Positions 30,350 to 39,276 are shown, counted from the first letter of the stretch. The stretch: DNA of 64,000 nucleotides from Dyella_A sp035685805 (GCF_035685805.1 NZ_DASSAB010000045.1:170738-234737); one strand, 5' to 3'. Notes: generated by a model not told the origin, from the letters alone. Made by a program: numbers and translations.

Positions 30350-31587
30350 GCCGCCACCGCCTGTCGCTCGGGCGTCGCGGTCGAGGCATTGGCGTCCGCC
30401 ACGGCCAGCGCCGGCATGCGGGTGGCCATGTGACGGGCATCCAGCGCGCGATTGATTTCGAAGGTGGCACGCAGCAGCACGCCGGCCATGGCACAAGTCA
30501 GCAGTACCGACGAGCCACCGGAGCTGATCAGTGGCAACGTCAGGCCCTTGGTGGGCAGCGCACCGAGGTTCACGCCGATCGACACCATCGCCTGCAGCCC
30601 GATCATCAGCGAGATACCGAACGCGACGTAGCCGGCAAACCGCTGACCCACCTCGACACCGCGCAGGCCCAGCGTCAACCCGCGCGTCACCAGCAGCGTG
30701 AACAGTCCGACGACGGCGATCACGCCGGCCAGCCCGAGTTCCTCGCCGATGACCGCGAGAATGAAGTCGGTATGCGCCTCCGGCAGGTAGGACAGCTTGA
30801 GCACACTCGAGCCGAGGCCGACGCCGGTCCACTCGCCGCGCCCGATCGCCATCAGCGACTGGGTCAGCTGGAAGCCGTCGTTGAAGGGATCCTTCCACGG
30901 GTCCATGAACGAGGTGAGCCGCTTCATGCGGTAGCTTTCGCTGGTCGCCGCGATCGCCAGCAGCGGCATCAGCGGCAGGCCCATGCCGAACAGGAACACC
31001 GGCCGTGCGCCACCGAGCCAGACCATCGCGATGGTCACCGCGATCACCAGCGTGGCGGAGCCGAAATCGGGCTGGGCCAGCAGCAGCAACACGATCACGC
31101 CCGCCACCATCAGCGGCTTGAACAAGCCGAGGAAACGGGTTTCCACGCTCTCGCGGTGGCGCACCAGGTAGCTGGCCACATACACCACCAGGATCAGTTT
31201 CACCGCTTCCACCGGCTGGAAGCTGGTCACCACCAGGTTCACCCAGCGCCGCGCGCCGTTGATGCGCATGCCGAAGTGAGGCACGAACACCGCCAGCAGC
31301 ATCAGCAGCGCTGCCAGCAGCAGCAGGTGCGCGTGCTTCTCCAGCAGCTTCAGCTCGGTGCGCATCGCCGCCCCGGCGAGCATCAGGCCAAGCGCGAGAT
31401 AGAACAGGTGCTTCTTGAGGTAGTAGAACGCGCCGATGTGCTGGCTGTCCGCCACCGCGATCGAGCTGGAGGCGACCATCACCACGCCCAGGCTGGCCAG
31501 CGCCACCAGCGCCAGCAACAACAGCTGGTCGAACCGACCACGGGGGCCGTGGCGCTTCACTGCCTGGGTGGTGCCGAAGCCGAACAT
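30346..31587 (-). CDS. ftsW: Septal peptidoglycan glycosyltransferase FtsW
   Basis: SEDS-family polymerase working with FtsI at the septum. 413 aa, about ten transmembrane helices (from DQLLLLALVALASLGVVMVA onward). SEDS signatures: NGARRWVNLV, FQPVEAVKLILVVYVASYL, LLAQPDFGSATLV, EAHTDFILAVIGEELG, and the C-terminal LPTKGLTLPLISSGGSSVL. The catalytic Asp is the one in AQPDFGSA or nearby by family analogy. Its ATG shares a base with the mraY stop (TGATG); in the E. coli order murD would lie exactly here. Confidence 0.96.
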   Translation of the reverse strand: MFGFGTTQAVKRHGPRGRFDQLLLLALVALASLGVVMVASSSIAVADSQHIGAFYYLKKHLFYLALGLMLAGAAMRTELKLLEKHAHLLLLAALLMLLAVFVPHFGMRINGARRWVNLVVTSFQPVEAVKLILVVYVASYLVRHRESVETRFLGLFKPLMVAGVIVLLLLAQPDFGSATLVIAVTIAMVWLGGARPVFLFGMGLPLMPLLAIAATSESYRMKRLTSFMDPWKDPFNDGFQLTQSLMAIGRGEWTGVGLGSSVLKLSYLPEAHTDFILAVIGEELGLAGVIAVVGLFTLLVTRGLTLGLRGVEVGQRFAGYVAFGISLMIGLQAMVSIGVNLGALPTKGLTLPLISSGGSSVLLTCAMAGVLLRATFEINRALDARHMATRMPALAVADANASTATPERQAVAA

Positions 31588-32669
31588 CAGCGCACCTTCA
31601 ACGTGGCAAGACCGATCAGCACCAGCACCACGCTGATGATCCAGAAGCGCACGATCACGCGCGGCTCGGGCCAGCCCTTGAGCTCGAAGTGGTGGTGGAT
31701 CGGCGCCATCCGGAAGATGCGCTTGCCGGTGAGCTTGAAGCTCGCCACCTGCATCATCACCGAGGCGGTTTCCATCACGAATACGCCGCCCATCACCAGC
31801 AGCACGATCTCCTGGCGCACGATCACTGCGATCGCGGCCAGCGCCGCGCCGATCGCCAGCGCGCCCACGTCGCCCATGAAGACCTGGGCCGGATAGGTGT
31901 TGAACCAGAGGAAGCCGAGCCCGGCGCCGGAGAGCGCGCCGCAGAAGATCGCCAGCTCGCCGGCCCCGGGAATCGACGGGATGCCCAGGTACTCGGAGAA
32001 CACCCGGTTGCCGGCCAGGTAGGCGAACACGCCCAGCGCACCGGAGACCAGCACCGTGGGCATGATCGCCAGCCCGTCGAGTCCGTCGGTGAGGTTCACC
32101 GCGTTGGAAAAGCCCACGATCATGAAGTAGGCCAGCACCACGAACAGCGCGCCCAGCGGGATCGCCACCTGCTTGAACAGCGGCACGTACAGTGCGGTCT
32201 CGGCCGGCAGCTGCGCCGTGTGGAACAGGAACCACGCTGCGATCAGGCCCAGCACCGACTGCCAGAAGTATTTCCAGCGCGAGGCCAGCCCGCGGCTGTC
32301 GCGCAACACGATCTTACGGTAATCGTCGTAGAAGCCGATTGCGCCGAAGCCCAGCGTGACGCTGAGCACCAGCCACACGTAGCGGTTGTGCAGGTCGGTC
32401 CAGAGCAGCGTGGCGATCGCCACCGCCAGCAGGATCATCACGCCACCCATGGTTGGCGTGCCGGCCTTGGTCAGGTGCGTCTGCGGACCGTCGCTGCGCA
32501 CCACCTGGCCCGCCTTGAGCAGGGCCAGCCGGCGGATCACCGCCGGACCGAACAGCAGCGACATGGCCAGCGCAGTGAGCGCGGCCATGATGGTGCGGAA
32601 GGTGATGTACTGGAACAGGTGCACGGCGGTGAAATGCCGTGCCATCCAGTCGGCCAGTTCAAGCAGCAT
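31587..32669 (-). CDS. mraY: Phospho-MurNAc-pentapeptide translocase MraY
   Basis: Integral membrane transferase that makes lipid I. 360 aa, ten transmembrane helices. The start at 32669 gives the family N-terminus (MLLELADWMARHF, then FQYITFRTIMAALTAL) and has GGAGGT 6 nt upstream; an in-frame ATG 27 nt earlier lacks this. Signatures: KAGTPTMGGVMILLA, GFYDDYRKI with the Asp pair, NAVNLTDGLDGLAIMPT, and the HHH-type IHHHFELKGWPE motif. The coding region overlaps the end of murF by 11 nt. Confidence 0.97.
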   Translation of the reverse strand: MLLELADWMARHFTAVHLFQYITFRTIMAALTALAMSLLFGPAVIRRLALLKAGQVVRSDGPQTHLTKAGTPTMGGVMILLAVAIATLLWTDLHNRYVWLVLSVTLGFGAIGFYDDYRKIVLRDSRGLASRWKYFWQSVLGLIAAWFLFHTAQLPAETALYVPLFKQVAIPLGALFVVLAYFMIVGFSNAVNLTDGLDGLAIMPTVLVSGALGVFAYLAGNRVFSEYLGIPSIPGAGELAIFCGALSGAGLGFLWFNTYPAQVFMGDVGALAIGAALAAIAVIVRQEIVLLVMGGVFVMETASVMMQVASFKLTGKRIFRMAPIHHHFELKGWPEPRVIVRFWIISVVLVLIGLATLKVR

Positions 32670-34026
32670 CGGTGGCACCTCCACGTGCGCGTGCAAGGCG
32701 CAGCGACGCCACGACCTGGTCCATCCCGGCCGAGCGCGACCCCTTCACCAGGCAGGTGACGCCCGCGCGCAGCCGCGCCTCGATCGCGCCGAGCAGCGCG
32801 GCCTTGTTGTCGAAGTGGGCCGCGCCGGCACCGAACGACTCCACCGCAGCGGCGCTGAGTGGCCCGACCGCCAGCAGGTGCTCGATGCCCCGCGCCTTCG
32901 CGTGTGCACCGACCCGGGCATGCATGGCGCGTGCATCGACGCCCAGCTCGGCCATATCGCCGAGCACCAGCATGCGCTCGCCCGACGCCAGCGCCAGCGT
33001 GTCGATGGCGGCCGTGACGGAGCCGGGGTTGGCGTTGTAGCTGTCGTCGATCAGGGTCCAGTGGCCCGGCATCGGCTCCACCTTCAATCGTCCCGCCACG
33101 CCATCGGCACCGGCCAGGCCTGCCACGATGGTGGCCAGCGGCACCTCCAGCGCGGTCGCCACGGCGGCGGCGGCCAGCGCGTTGGCGACGTTGTGCGATC
33201 CGGCCAGCGGCAGCATCACCTCGGCCTCGCCCTGCGGCGTATGGAGCACGAAACGCGAGCCGTCGAAGCGCTGCTCGATTACTGTGGCAGTGACATCGGC
33301 AGGCCGACCCAGCCCGTAGCGCAGCACGCGCCGCGAGCCCGCGAGGCCCGCGAAGAACGGCGCGAACGCGTCATCGGCGTTGATGATCGCCACGCCGTCG
33401 ACCGGCAGCGCCTGGTAGATCGCGCCCTTGGTTTCGGCCACGCCCTCGATGCTGCCCATGCGCTCCAGGTGCGCCGGCGCGATGCAGGTGATCAGGCCCA
33501 CGTCGGGGCGGGCGATGGCGGCCAGGTAGGCAATGTCACCGGGCTTGCCGGCACCCATTTCCAGCACCGCATACTGCGCATCCTCCGGCATCGCCAGCAG
33601 GGTGAGCGGCAGGCCGAGCTCGTTGTTGTAGTTGCCGGCGTTGACGTGCGTGCGGCCGTGCCGCCCCAGGATCGCGGCCACCAGAGTCTTTACCGTGGTC
33701 TTGCCGTTGGAACCGGTGATGCCGACCACCCGCACCTGCCGCTGTGCGCGAACGGCGCTGGCCAGGTCGCCCAGCGCCGCGGCGGCATCGTTGACCAGCA
33801 CCTGCGGCAGCGCGATGTCCAGTTTGCGCGTGACCATGGTCGCGGCGGCGCCGCGGGCGATCGCATCGGCCACGAAGTCATGCCCGTCCACGTGCTCGCC
33901 GCGCAGCGCCACGAACAGGTCGCCCGGCTGCAGCTTGCGGGTATCGATGGCGAACCCGGTCACCGGCACATCGGCGCCGATGCGCTGGCCGCGCGTCCAC
34001 AGAGCCACGGTGTCCAGACGCATCAT
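32659..34026 (-). CDS. murF: UDP-MurNAc-tripeptide--D-Ala-D-Ala ligase MurF
   Basis: Last Mur ligase, adding D-Ala-D-Ala. 455 aa. N-terminal domain with FAIDTRKLQPGDLFVALRGE-like residues, ATP site VVGITGSNGKTTVKTLVAAI, ELGLPLTLLAMPEDAQYAVL, and the C-terminal VLGDMAELGVDARAMHARVG and VKGSRSAGMDQVVASL. Start ATG at 34026 overlaps the murE stop (ATGA); a second ATG immediately follows. Confidence 0.97.
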   Translation of the reverse strand: MMRLDTVALWTRGQRIGADVPVTGFAIDTRKLQPGDLFVALRGEHVDGHDFVADAIARGAAATMVTRKLDIALPQVLVNDAAAALGDLASAVRAQRQVRVVGITGSNGKTTVKTLVAAILGRHGRTHVNAGNYNNELGLPLTLLAMPEDAQYAVLEMGAGKPGDIAYLAAIARPDVGLITCIAPAHLERMGSIEGVAETKGAIYQALPVDGVAIINADDAFAPFFAGLAGSRRVLRYGLGRPADVTATVIEQRFDGSRFVLHTPQGEAEVMLPLAGSHNVANALAAAAVATALEVPLATIVAGLAGADGVAGRLKVEPMPGHWTLIDDSYNANPGSVTAAIDTLALASGERMLVLGDMAELGVDARAMHARVGAHAKARGIEHLLAVGPLSAAAVESFGAGAAHFDNKAALLGAIEARLRAGVTCLVKGSRSAGMDQVVASLRLARARGGATDAA

Positions 34027-35498
34027 GCTTCGGCCTCCAGCGCCCGACGCGCCACGTCCATATCGTCGAATGGGCGCCGGCCGCCGGCGCCTTCCTGATA
34101 GTTCTCGTGGCCCTTGCCGGCGATCAGCACCACGTCGCCGGCATCCGCCAGCGTCAGCGCCTGCCGGATCGCCCGCTCGCGATCGCGCTCGACCACCGCC
34201 CTCGACGGGTCGGCGAAGCCCGACGCGATCTGCGCCACGATCGCGTCGCCGCTTTCGCCACGGGGATTGTCATCGGTGACGATGGCCAGATCGGCCAGCC
34301 GCTCGGCCAGTGCCCCCATCAGCGGGCGCTTGCCGGCATCACGCTCGCCACCGCAGCCGAACACGCAGATCAGGCGGCCGGCGCAGTGCGCGCGCAGCGC
34401 GGTCAGCGCCTGTTCGAGCGCATCCGGCGTGTGGGCGTAATCGACCACCACCAACGGCTGGCGCAGACCGTCGCCGAGACGATTCATGCGGCCGTTGACG
34501 GGCGCAAGCGCCGCGAGCGTCTCCACCACTTGCTCGAACGGTTCGCCCAGCGCGCCCAGGCACGCGGCCACGGTGAGCAGATTGGCCACGTTGAACCGGC
34601 CCAGCAGCGGGCTGCGGATGGCACGCGACCCCCACGGCGTGTGCAGCTGGAACGCCAGCCCCTCGCCGGAAGTGACGATCTCGGTCGCGCGGACCTCCGC
34701 ATCGGCATCGCCTGCGGCACTAGTGCGCAGGCGCTGTACCGGGCCAGGCAGGCGTTGCACCAGCGTCGCACCGAAGGCGTCGTCGACATTGACCACAGCC
34801 GAGCGCAGTTCAGGCCAGGCGAACAGCTGCGCCTTGGCCTCGCCGTAGGCCTCCATGGTGCCGTGGTAGTCCAGGTGGTCGCGGGTGAGGTTGGTGAAAG
34901 CGGCCACCTCGAAACGCACCGCGTTGACGCGGCCCTGGGCCAGCGCATGCGACGACACTTCCATCGCCACGTGACTGGCGCCGGCGGCGCGAAACCGGGC
35001 CAGCTGCGCCTGCACGCGGATGGCATCGGGAGTCGTGCGCTCGCCGGCGTCGAGCTGCCCGACCAGCCCGGCGCCGAGCGTGCCGATGCTCGCGGCACGG
35101 TGGCCGAGCCGCTGCAATGCCTGGGCCACCAGCTGCACGGTGGAGGTCTTGCCGTTGGTGCCGGTGACGCCGACGATCCGCAGCGCCTGCGACGGATGAT
35201 CGAAGAAGCGCGCCGCCAGTTCGCCCACCTGCGCCGACAACCGGTCAATCCACACCACCGGCACGCCTGGCGCGGCGACGTCGGCCGGAGCCGGCATCTC
35301 GGCGAGCACCACGCAGGCGCCACGCGCCACGGCGTCTGCAGCGAACGCGAGGCCGTGGTGGTTGAGCCCGCGCAGTGCGACGAACGCAAAGCCCGGCTGC
35401 GCCGCGCGCGAGTCGAGGGTGAGGCCGTCAACGACAAGGCCGGCCGGAACGGCGGCGCCGGTCAGCCCCGGCAGCAGTTGGTCCAGGGGCATGCTCAT
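34023..35498 (-). CDS. murE: UDP-MurNAc-L-Ala-Glu--meso-DAP ligase MurE
   Basis: Adds the third residue of the peptidoglycan stem. 491 aa. ATP site VGVTGTNGKTSTVQLVAQAL, then FTNLTRDHLDYHGTMEAYGE and VDYAHTPDALEQALTALR. The specificity loop is DNPR at residues 410-413, diagnostic for meso-diaminopimelate rather than lysine. The acceptor is normally the D-Glu form made by MurD, whose gene is absent from this cluster. ATGA overlap with ftsI. Confidence 0.97.
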   Translation of the reverse strand: MSMPLDQLLPGLTGAAVPAGLVVDGLTLDSRAAQPGFAFVALRGLNHHGLAFAADAVARGACVVLAEMPAPADVAAPGVPVVWIDRLSAQVGELAARFFDHPSQALRIVGVTGTNGKTSTVQLVAQALQRLGHRAASIGTLGAGLVGQLDAGERTTPDAIRVQAQLARFRAAGASHVAMEVSSHALAQGRVNAVRFEVAAFTNLTRDHLDYHGTMEAYGEAKAQLFAWPELRSAVVNVDDAFGATLVQRLPGPVQRLRTSAAGDADAEVRATEIVTSGEGLAFQLHTPWGSRAIRSPLLGRFNVANLLTVAACLGALGEPFEQVVETLAALAPVNGRMNRLGDGLRQPLVVVDYAHTPDALEQALTALRAHCAGRLICVFGCGGERDAGKRPLMGALAERLADLAIVTDDNPRGESGDAIVAQIASGFADPSRAVVERDRERAIRQALTLADAGDVVLIAGKGHENYQEGAGGRRPFDDMDVARRALEAEA

Positions 35499-37312
35499 GG
35501 CGTCACCCGGTCCACCGGCGCTTCTTCGATGTTCGGCGCATCCGGCGGCTTGTTGCCGATCAGGCCGTTGACGCCCTGCAGCGGACCGCCGACGTACCAG
35601 CGCCCGATGTTGTCCGGGGGGATGTCCAGCAGGCGCAGCGCGCCATCCATCACCTTGGCGAAGACCGGACCCGAGACCAGGCCGCCGTAATAGCTGCCGC
35701 GCTGCGGGTTGTCGATCACCACCGCGGCGGCCAGGCGCGGGTTGCTCGCCGGCACCATGCCCGCGAAGGCCGCGCCGTAGGCGTCCTTGGCGTAGCCACC
35801 GGCAGTGGCCTTGTGCGCGGTGCCGGTCTTGGCGGCCACCGTGTAATTGGCAATCCAAGCGTACGGTGCGGCGGTGCCGCCAGGCTGGGTGGTGGTCTCC
35901 ATCATCCGCAGCAGCTGATGGGCGATCCGTGGCTCGATGATCGCCTTGGCGTCGACCTCACCGCCCTTGATGAAGGTGGGCGAATGCATGACACCGCCAT
36001 CGCCGATGGTCGCGTAGGCGTTTGCCAGCTGCAGCACCGTGGCATTGAGGCCGTACCCGTAGCCGAGAATCGCCTTCTCCAGCGGTCGCCAGTCACGCCC
36101 GATCCGCAGCTTGCCGGACACCTCGCCGGGAAAGCCGCTATTGGTGCTGTTGCCGAAGCCAAAGGCGCGGTAGGTGTCGTACATCAGCGCGGTATCGAGC
36201 GTCATCGCCACGTGCGCCGCGCCGACGTTGCTGGACTTGGTGATGATGCCAGTGGGCGTGAGCACCCCCCAGTCATGGGTGTCGTGGATGTCGTGACCCT
36301 GGAAAAACCAGTGACCGCCGGTGGTGTCCACCTTGGGCGTGGTGGGCGTGTACTGCCCGCTCGACAGCGCCGCCGCCATCAGGATCGGCTTGATCGTGGA
36401 GCCGGGCTCGAACACGTCGGTGACGGCACGATTGCGCCGCGCGGAGGGGCTGCTCCCGCCCACGGCATTGGGGTTGTAGGTGGGAATGCTGACCATCGCC
36501 AGCACCTCGCCCGTCTTCACGTCGAGGATCACCATGGTGCCGGAGTCGGCCTGCGACTTCTCCACCGCCGCCTTAAGTTCGCTGTAGGCGAGAAACTGGA
36601 TCCGTCGATCGATGCTCAGCGTCAGGTTGCGGCCGGGCTTGGGCTCGCGCACCTGCTCGACGTCCTCGACGATGTGGCCCTTGTTGTCGCGAATCACCCG
36701 CTTCTTGCCCGGCTGGCCGGACAGCCAGTCGTCGAAGGCGAGCTCGAGGCCTTCCTGGCCGTGATCGTCGATGTTGGTGAAGCCGAGCACGTGTGCGGTT
36801 ACCTCGCCGGAGGGGTAATAGCGGCGAAACTCGCGCTGCCCGTTGATGCCCGGTATGCCGAGCTCGAGCACGGCCTGCGCCGCCTCGGGGCTCATCTGCC
36901 GCTTGAGATAGGCGAACTCCCGGCTGGCCCGCTGCTGCAGGTATTCGCGCAACTCGTCCGGCTGCGTACCCAGCGCAGCCGCCAGGGCAGGCAGCTGATC
37001 GTCGTTTTCGAGCACCTTCGAAGGCACCGCGGTGATCGAGACCATCGGCGTGGACACCGCCAGCGGCTCGCCATTGCGGTCCAGGATCGCGCCACGCGAC
37101 ACCGCGATCGGCACCTCGCGCAGGAACCGGGCATCACCCTGCTCCTGATAGAACTGCTTGCGCACGACCTGCACATCGAACGCGCGGGCCACCAGCCCGA
37201 GCGACACCAGGCTCAGCAGGGCCACCACCAGCATCAGGCGCCGACGCGCGCTGGGCCCGGCGCTGCGGCGACGGCCGGTGGACGCAGGCACGACCTTGCG
37301 CGGGCGGGTCAT
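35495..37312 (-). CDS. ftsI: Septal transpeptidase FtsI (PBP3)
   Basis: Class B penicillin-binding protein that crosslinks septal peptidoglycan in complex with FtsW. 605 aa. Transmembrane helix at residues ~25-45 (LMLVVALLSLVSLGLVARAF), pedestal domain from ~65 (REVPIAVSRGAILDRNGEPL), transpeptidase domain with the active-site Ser305 in GSTIK (305-308 S-x-x-K), S-S-N at 360-362, and KTGT at 495-498. All catalytic motifs are intact. Overlaps ftsL and murE by 4 nt each. Confidence 0.97.
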   Translation of the reverse strand: MTRPRKVVPASTGRRRSAGPSARRRLMLVVALLSLVSLGLVARAFDVQVVRKQFYQEQGDARFLREVPIAVSRGAILDRNGEPLAVSTPMVSITAVPSKVLENDDQLPALAAALGTQPDELREYLQQRASREFAYLKRQMSPEAAQAVLELGIPGINGQREFRRYYPSGEVTAHVLGFTNIDDHGQEGLELAFDDWLSGQPGKKRVIRDNKGHIVEDVEQVREPKPGRNLTLSIDRRIQFLAYSELKAAVEKSQADSGTMVILDVKTGEVLAMVSIPTYNPNAVGGSSPSARRNRAVTDVFEPGSTIKPILMAAALSSGQYTPTTPKVDTTGGHWFFQGHDIHDTHDWGVLTPTGIITKSSNVGAAHVAMTLDTALMYDTYRAFGFGNSTNSGFPGEVSGKLRIGRDWRPLEKAILGYGYGLNATVLQLANAYATIGDGGVMHSPTFIKGGEVDAKAIIEPRIAHQLLRMMETTTQPGGTAAPYAWIANYTVAAKTGTAHKATAGGYAKDAYGAAFAGMVPASNPRLAAAVVIDNPQRGSYYGGLVSGPVFAKVMDGALRLLDIPPDNIGRWYVGGPLQGVNGLIGNKPPDAPNIEEAPVDRVTP

Positions 37313-37581
37313 CGGCGCACCAGCTGGATGTTCTGCGGCGCGGGCGTGACCATGCCGAGCTTGCTGCGCGCCTCTTCGTCGATGCGTCGCGGCTCGGCCC
37401 AGGTGGCCTGCTCCAGCTCCAGACGGCCGTACTCGACGTTGAGATCGTCGCGCTGGTTCTGCAGGCTGGTGAGCTGCACGAACAGCACGCGGCTCTCGTG
37501 CCGCGTCCACACCACGCCCAGCGCAGTGATCAGCACCAGGCAGAGCAGGCCGACCAGAGCGATGACGCCGAAGGCCTTCAT
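37309..37581 (-). CDS. ftsL: Cell division protein FtsL
   Basis: 90-aa bitopic protein of the FtsQLB complex. Short cytoplasmic tail, transmembrane helix at residues ~4-25 (FGVIALVGLLCLVLITALGV), then a periplasmic coiled coil (VLFVQLTSLQNQRDDLNVEY) and LEQATWAEPRRIDEEAR, matching the proteobacterial FtsL pattern (L-exE-W-P-RIEe-AR). Overlaps both rsmH and ftsI by ATGA. Confidence 0.94.
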   Translation of the reverse strand: MKAFGVIALVGLLCLVLITALGVVWTRHESRVLFVQLTSLQNQRDDLNVEYGRLELEQATWAEPRRIDEEARSKLGMVTPAPQNIQLVRR

Positions 37582-38528
37582 GCCAGTTTCTCCGCCACGC
37601 GCAACACGGCCGAGCGCGCGCGCGGATTGACCGCCAGCTCCTCCGCCGACGGAAAACGTGCCTTGCCCACCGGCGTCAGGCGCGCGGGTGTCGCCGCCAC
37701 CGGCGGGCCACGCCGACTGCCCTGGACGCGCCCGGACTGGTCGCGGATGAACAACTTGACCGCCCGGTCCTCCAGCGAATGAAAGCTGATGATCGAGAGC
37801 CGACCGCCAGCGTCGAGCCGCTCCAGCGCCGCGTCGAGGCCACGCTGGAGCGCATCCAGCTCACCGTTGACCTGGATCCGCAGCGCCTGAAAGCTGCGCG
37901 TGGCCGGGTGCTTGCCCGGCTCGCGCCGGCCGATCACGCGTTCTATCAGTGCCGCGAGCTGGCCGGTGCGGGTGAATGGCGTGACCTGTCGATCGGCCAT
38001 GATGGCCCGCGCGATCCGGCGCCCGTGGCGCTCCTCGCCGAAGTGCCACAGCACCTCGGTGATCTCGCGCTCGTCGGCGCGCGCCAGGAACTGCGCCGCG
38101 CTTTCGCCCTGGGTGGTGTCCATGCGCATGTCCAGCGGCGCATCGGCCATGAAGCTGAAGCCGCGGGCGGCCTCATCCAGCTGCGGCGAGGACACGCCCA
38201 GGTCGAGCAACACGCCATCGAGCCCGGCCGCGGTCTCGTCCCACTCGGCCAGCTCGGAAAAATTGCCGTGGCGGATCGCCACGCGAGGGTCGTCGGCGAA
38301 CTGCGCTTGGGCGGCGGTGATCGCCTGGGGGTCACGGTCCATCAGCAGCAGGCGGCCATGCGGCCCCAGACGCGACAGCACGGCACGGGCGTGACCGCCG
38401 CGTCCGAAGGTGCCATCCAGGTAGCGCCCGCCCGGCTTCACGGCGAGACCCTCCACAGCTTCTCCCAGCATCACCGGAATGTGCTGCAGCGGCGCCGAGC
38501 CTGAATTTGTATTCCGGCTCTGGGCCAT
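37578..38528 (-). CDS. rsmH: 16S rRNA m4C1402 methyltransferase RsmH (MraW)
   Basis: SAM-dependent N4-methylation of C1402 in the 30S P-site. 316 aa. HIPVMLGEAVEGL near residue 16, SAM motif YLDGTFGRGGHARAVLS, DLGVSSPQLDEAARGFSF, and ARAIMADRQVTPF/ALRIQVNGELDAL typical of the family. Start at 38528 with a weak SD. RsmI, which methylates the same nucleotide's ribose, is encoded 1.3 kb away on the same strand. Confidence 0.97.
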   Translation of the reverse strand: MAQSRNTNSGSAPLQHIPVMLGEAVEGLAVKPGGRYLDGTFGRGGHARAVLSRLGPHGRLLLMDRDPQAITAAQAQFADDPRVAIRHGNFSELAEWDETAAGLDGVLLDLGVSSPQLDEAARGFSFMADAPLDMRMDTTQGESAAQFLARADEREITEVLWHFGEERHGRRIARAIMADRQVTPFTRTGQLAALIERVIGRREPGKHPATRSFQALRIQVNGELDALQRGLDAALERLDAGGRLSIISFHSLEDRAVKLFIRDQSGRVQGSRRGPPVAATPARLTPVGKARFPSAEELAVNPRARSAVLRVAEKLA

Positions 38529-38578
38529 ACCGCACTTCCGCTCCCGTCCCGCACTTTGTCGCTGCGACCACTGAACAA

Positions 38579-39025
38579 TCAGAGGCGCAGATCTGCCATT
38601 TCCTGGGTGATGTCGTCTTCGCCGATGGTCTGGCGGATCTTGGCCAGATGGGCCTGCTCGCTCCACAGCTCGAACTTGCTGCCCATGCCCAGCAGCACCG
38701 CCTTTTTCTCGATGCCCGTAGTGCCGCGCTGGCTGGCCGGCAGCAGGATGCGCGCCGCGCCGTCGGGCTCCACGACCGCGGCCGCACCGACCAGCTTCAT
38801 CTGCAGATTGCGGTGCGCGGCCTTCACACTGGGCAGCGCATTGACCTGATCGCGCACCTGCTCCCACTCCGCGTACGGAAACAGCCAGAGGCAGCCGTGC
38901 TCGAACGGGTTGTAGGTGATCACCAGACGATTGGCGCACGCGCCCGACACCTGCTCCCGATACATGGTCGGAATGGCCAGGCGGCCTTTGTCGTCGACGG
39001 TGATGGCGGTTTCGCCCTGGAACAC
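38579..39025 (-). CDS. mraZ: Transcriptional regulator MraZ
   Basis: 148 aa, two tandem SpoVT/AbrB-like beta-barrel domains: FQGETAITVDDKGRLAIPTM at the N-terminus and LVGAAAVVEPDGAARILLPA in the second half, each with the DxxGR(I/L)-type motif (second copy degenerate, PDGAARI). In E. coli MraZ is a repressor that binds repeats upstream of its own gene; four such repeats at 10-bp spacing are present just upstream here. First gene of the dcw operon; 50 bp before rsmH. Confidence 0.96.
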   Translation of the reverse strand: MFQGETAITVDDKGRLAIPTMYREQVSGACANRLVITYNPFEHGCLWLFPYAEWEQVRDQVNALPSVKAAHRNLQMKLVGAAAVVEPDGAARILLPASQRGTTGIEKKAVLLGMGSKFELWSEQAHLAKIRQTIGEDDITQEMADLRL

Positions 39026-39036
39026 GCTCGTATGAC

Positions 39037-39098
39037 TCCACTAAATCCCACGTTTTCACACCGAAACCCACGATAGTCTCGCCCCCTGAGACTGTCAA
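39037..39098 (-). promoter_or_regulatory. dcw operon promoter with four MraZ boxes
   Basis: Minus strand: -35 TTGACA (39093-39098, perfect consensus), 17-bp spacer, -10 TATCGT (39070-39075). Downstream, four GTGGG-like boxes recur every 10 bp: GTGGG (39067-39071), GTGTG (39057-39061), GTGGG (39047-39051), GTGGA (39037-39041). The first overlaps the -10 and the last ends 11 bp before the mraZ ATG. This is the MraZ operator architecture. The spacer holds a 6-bp inverted repeat (39075-39080/39088-39093). An A/T-rich stretch precedes the -35 and may act as an UP element. Confidence 0.88.
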
Positions 39099-39276
39099 GG
39101 GAATTTCTTTTGTGAATCAAGGAGTAAAGGCAAAGAGGTGACGGCAATTCACCCCTTACATGAGGAAACGCAGCAAGGCGTTTGAATGACAGGCTTTTTT
39201 GGTTTCCGACGTGTCGGCAAACCGACCTGTTCGAGCCTCGGGCGCATGAACCGGCCGTTCAGCCGCGCGCGACCAC

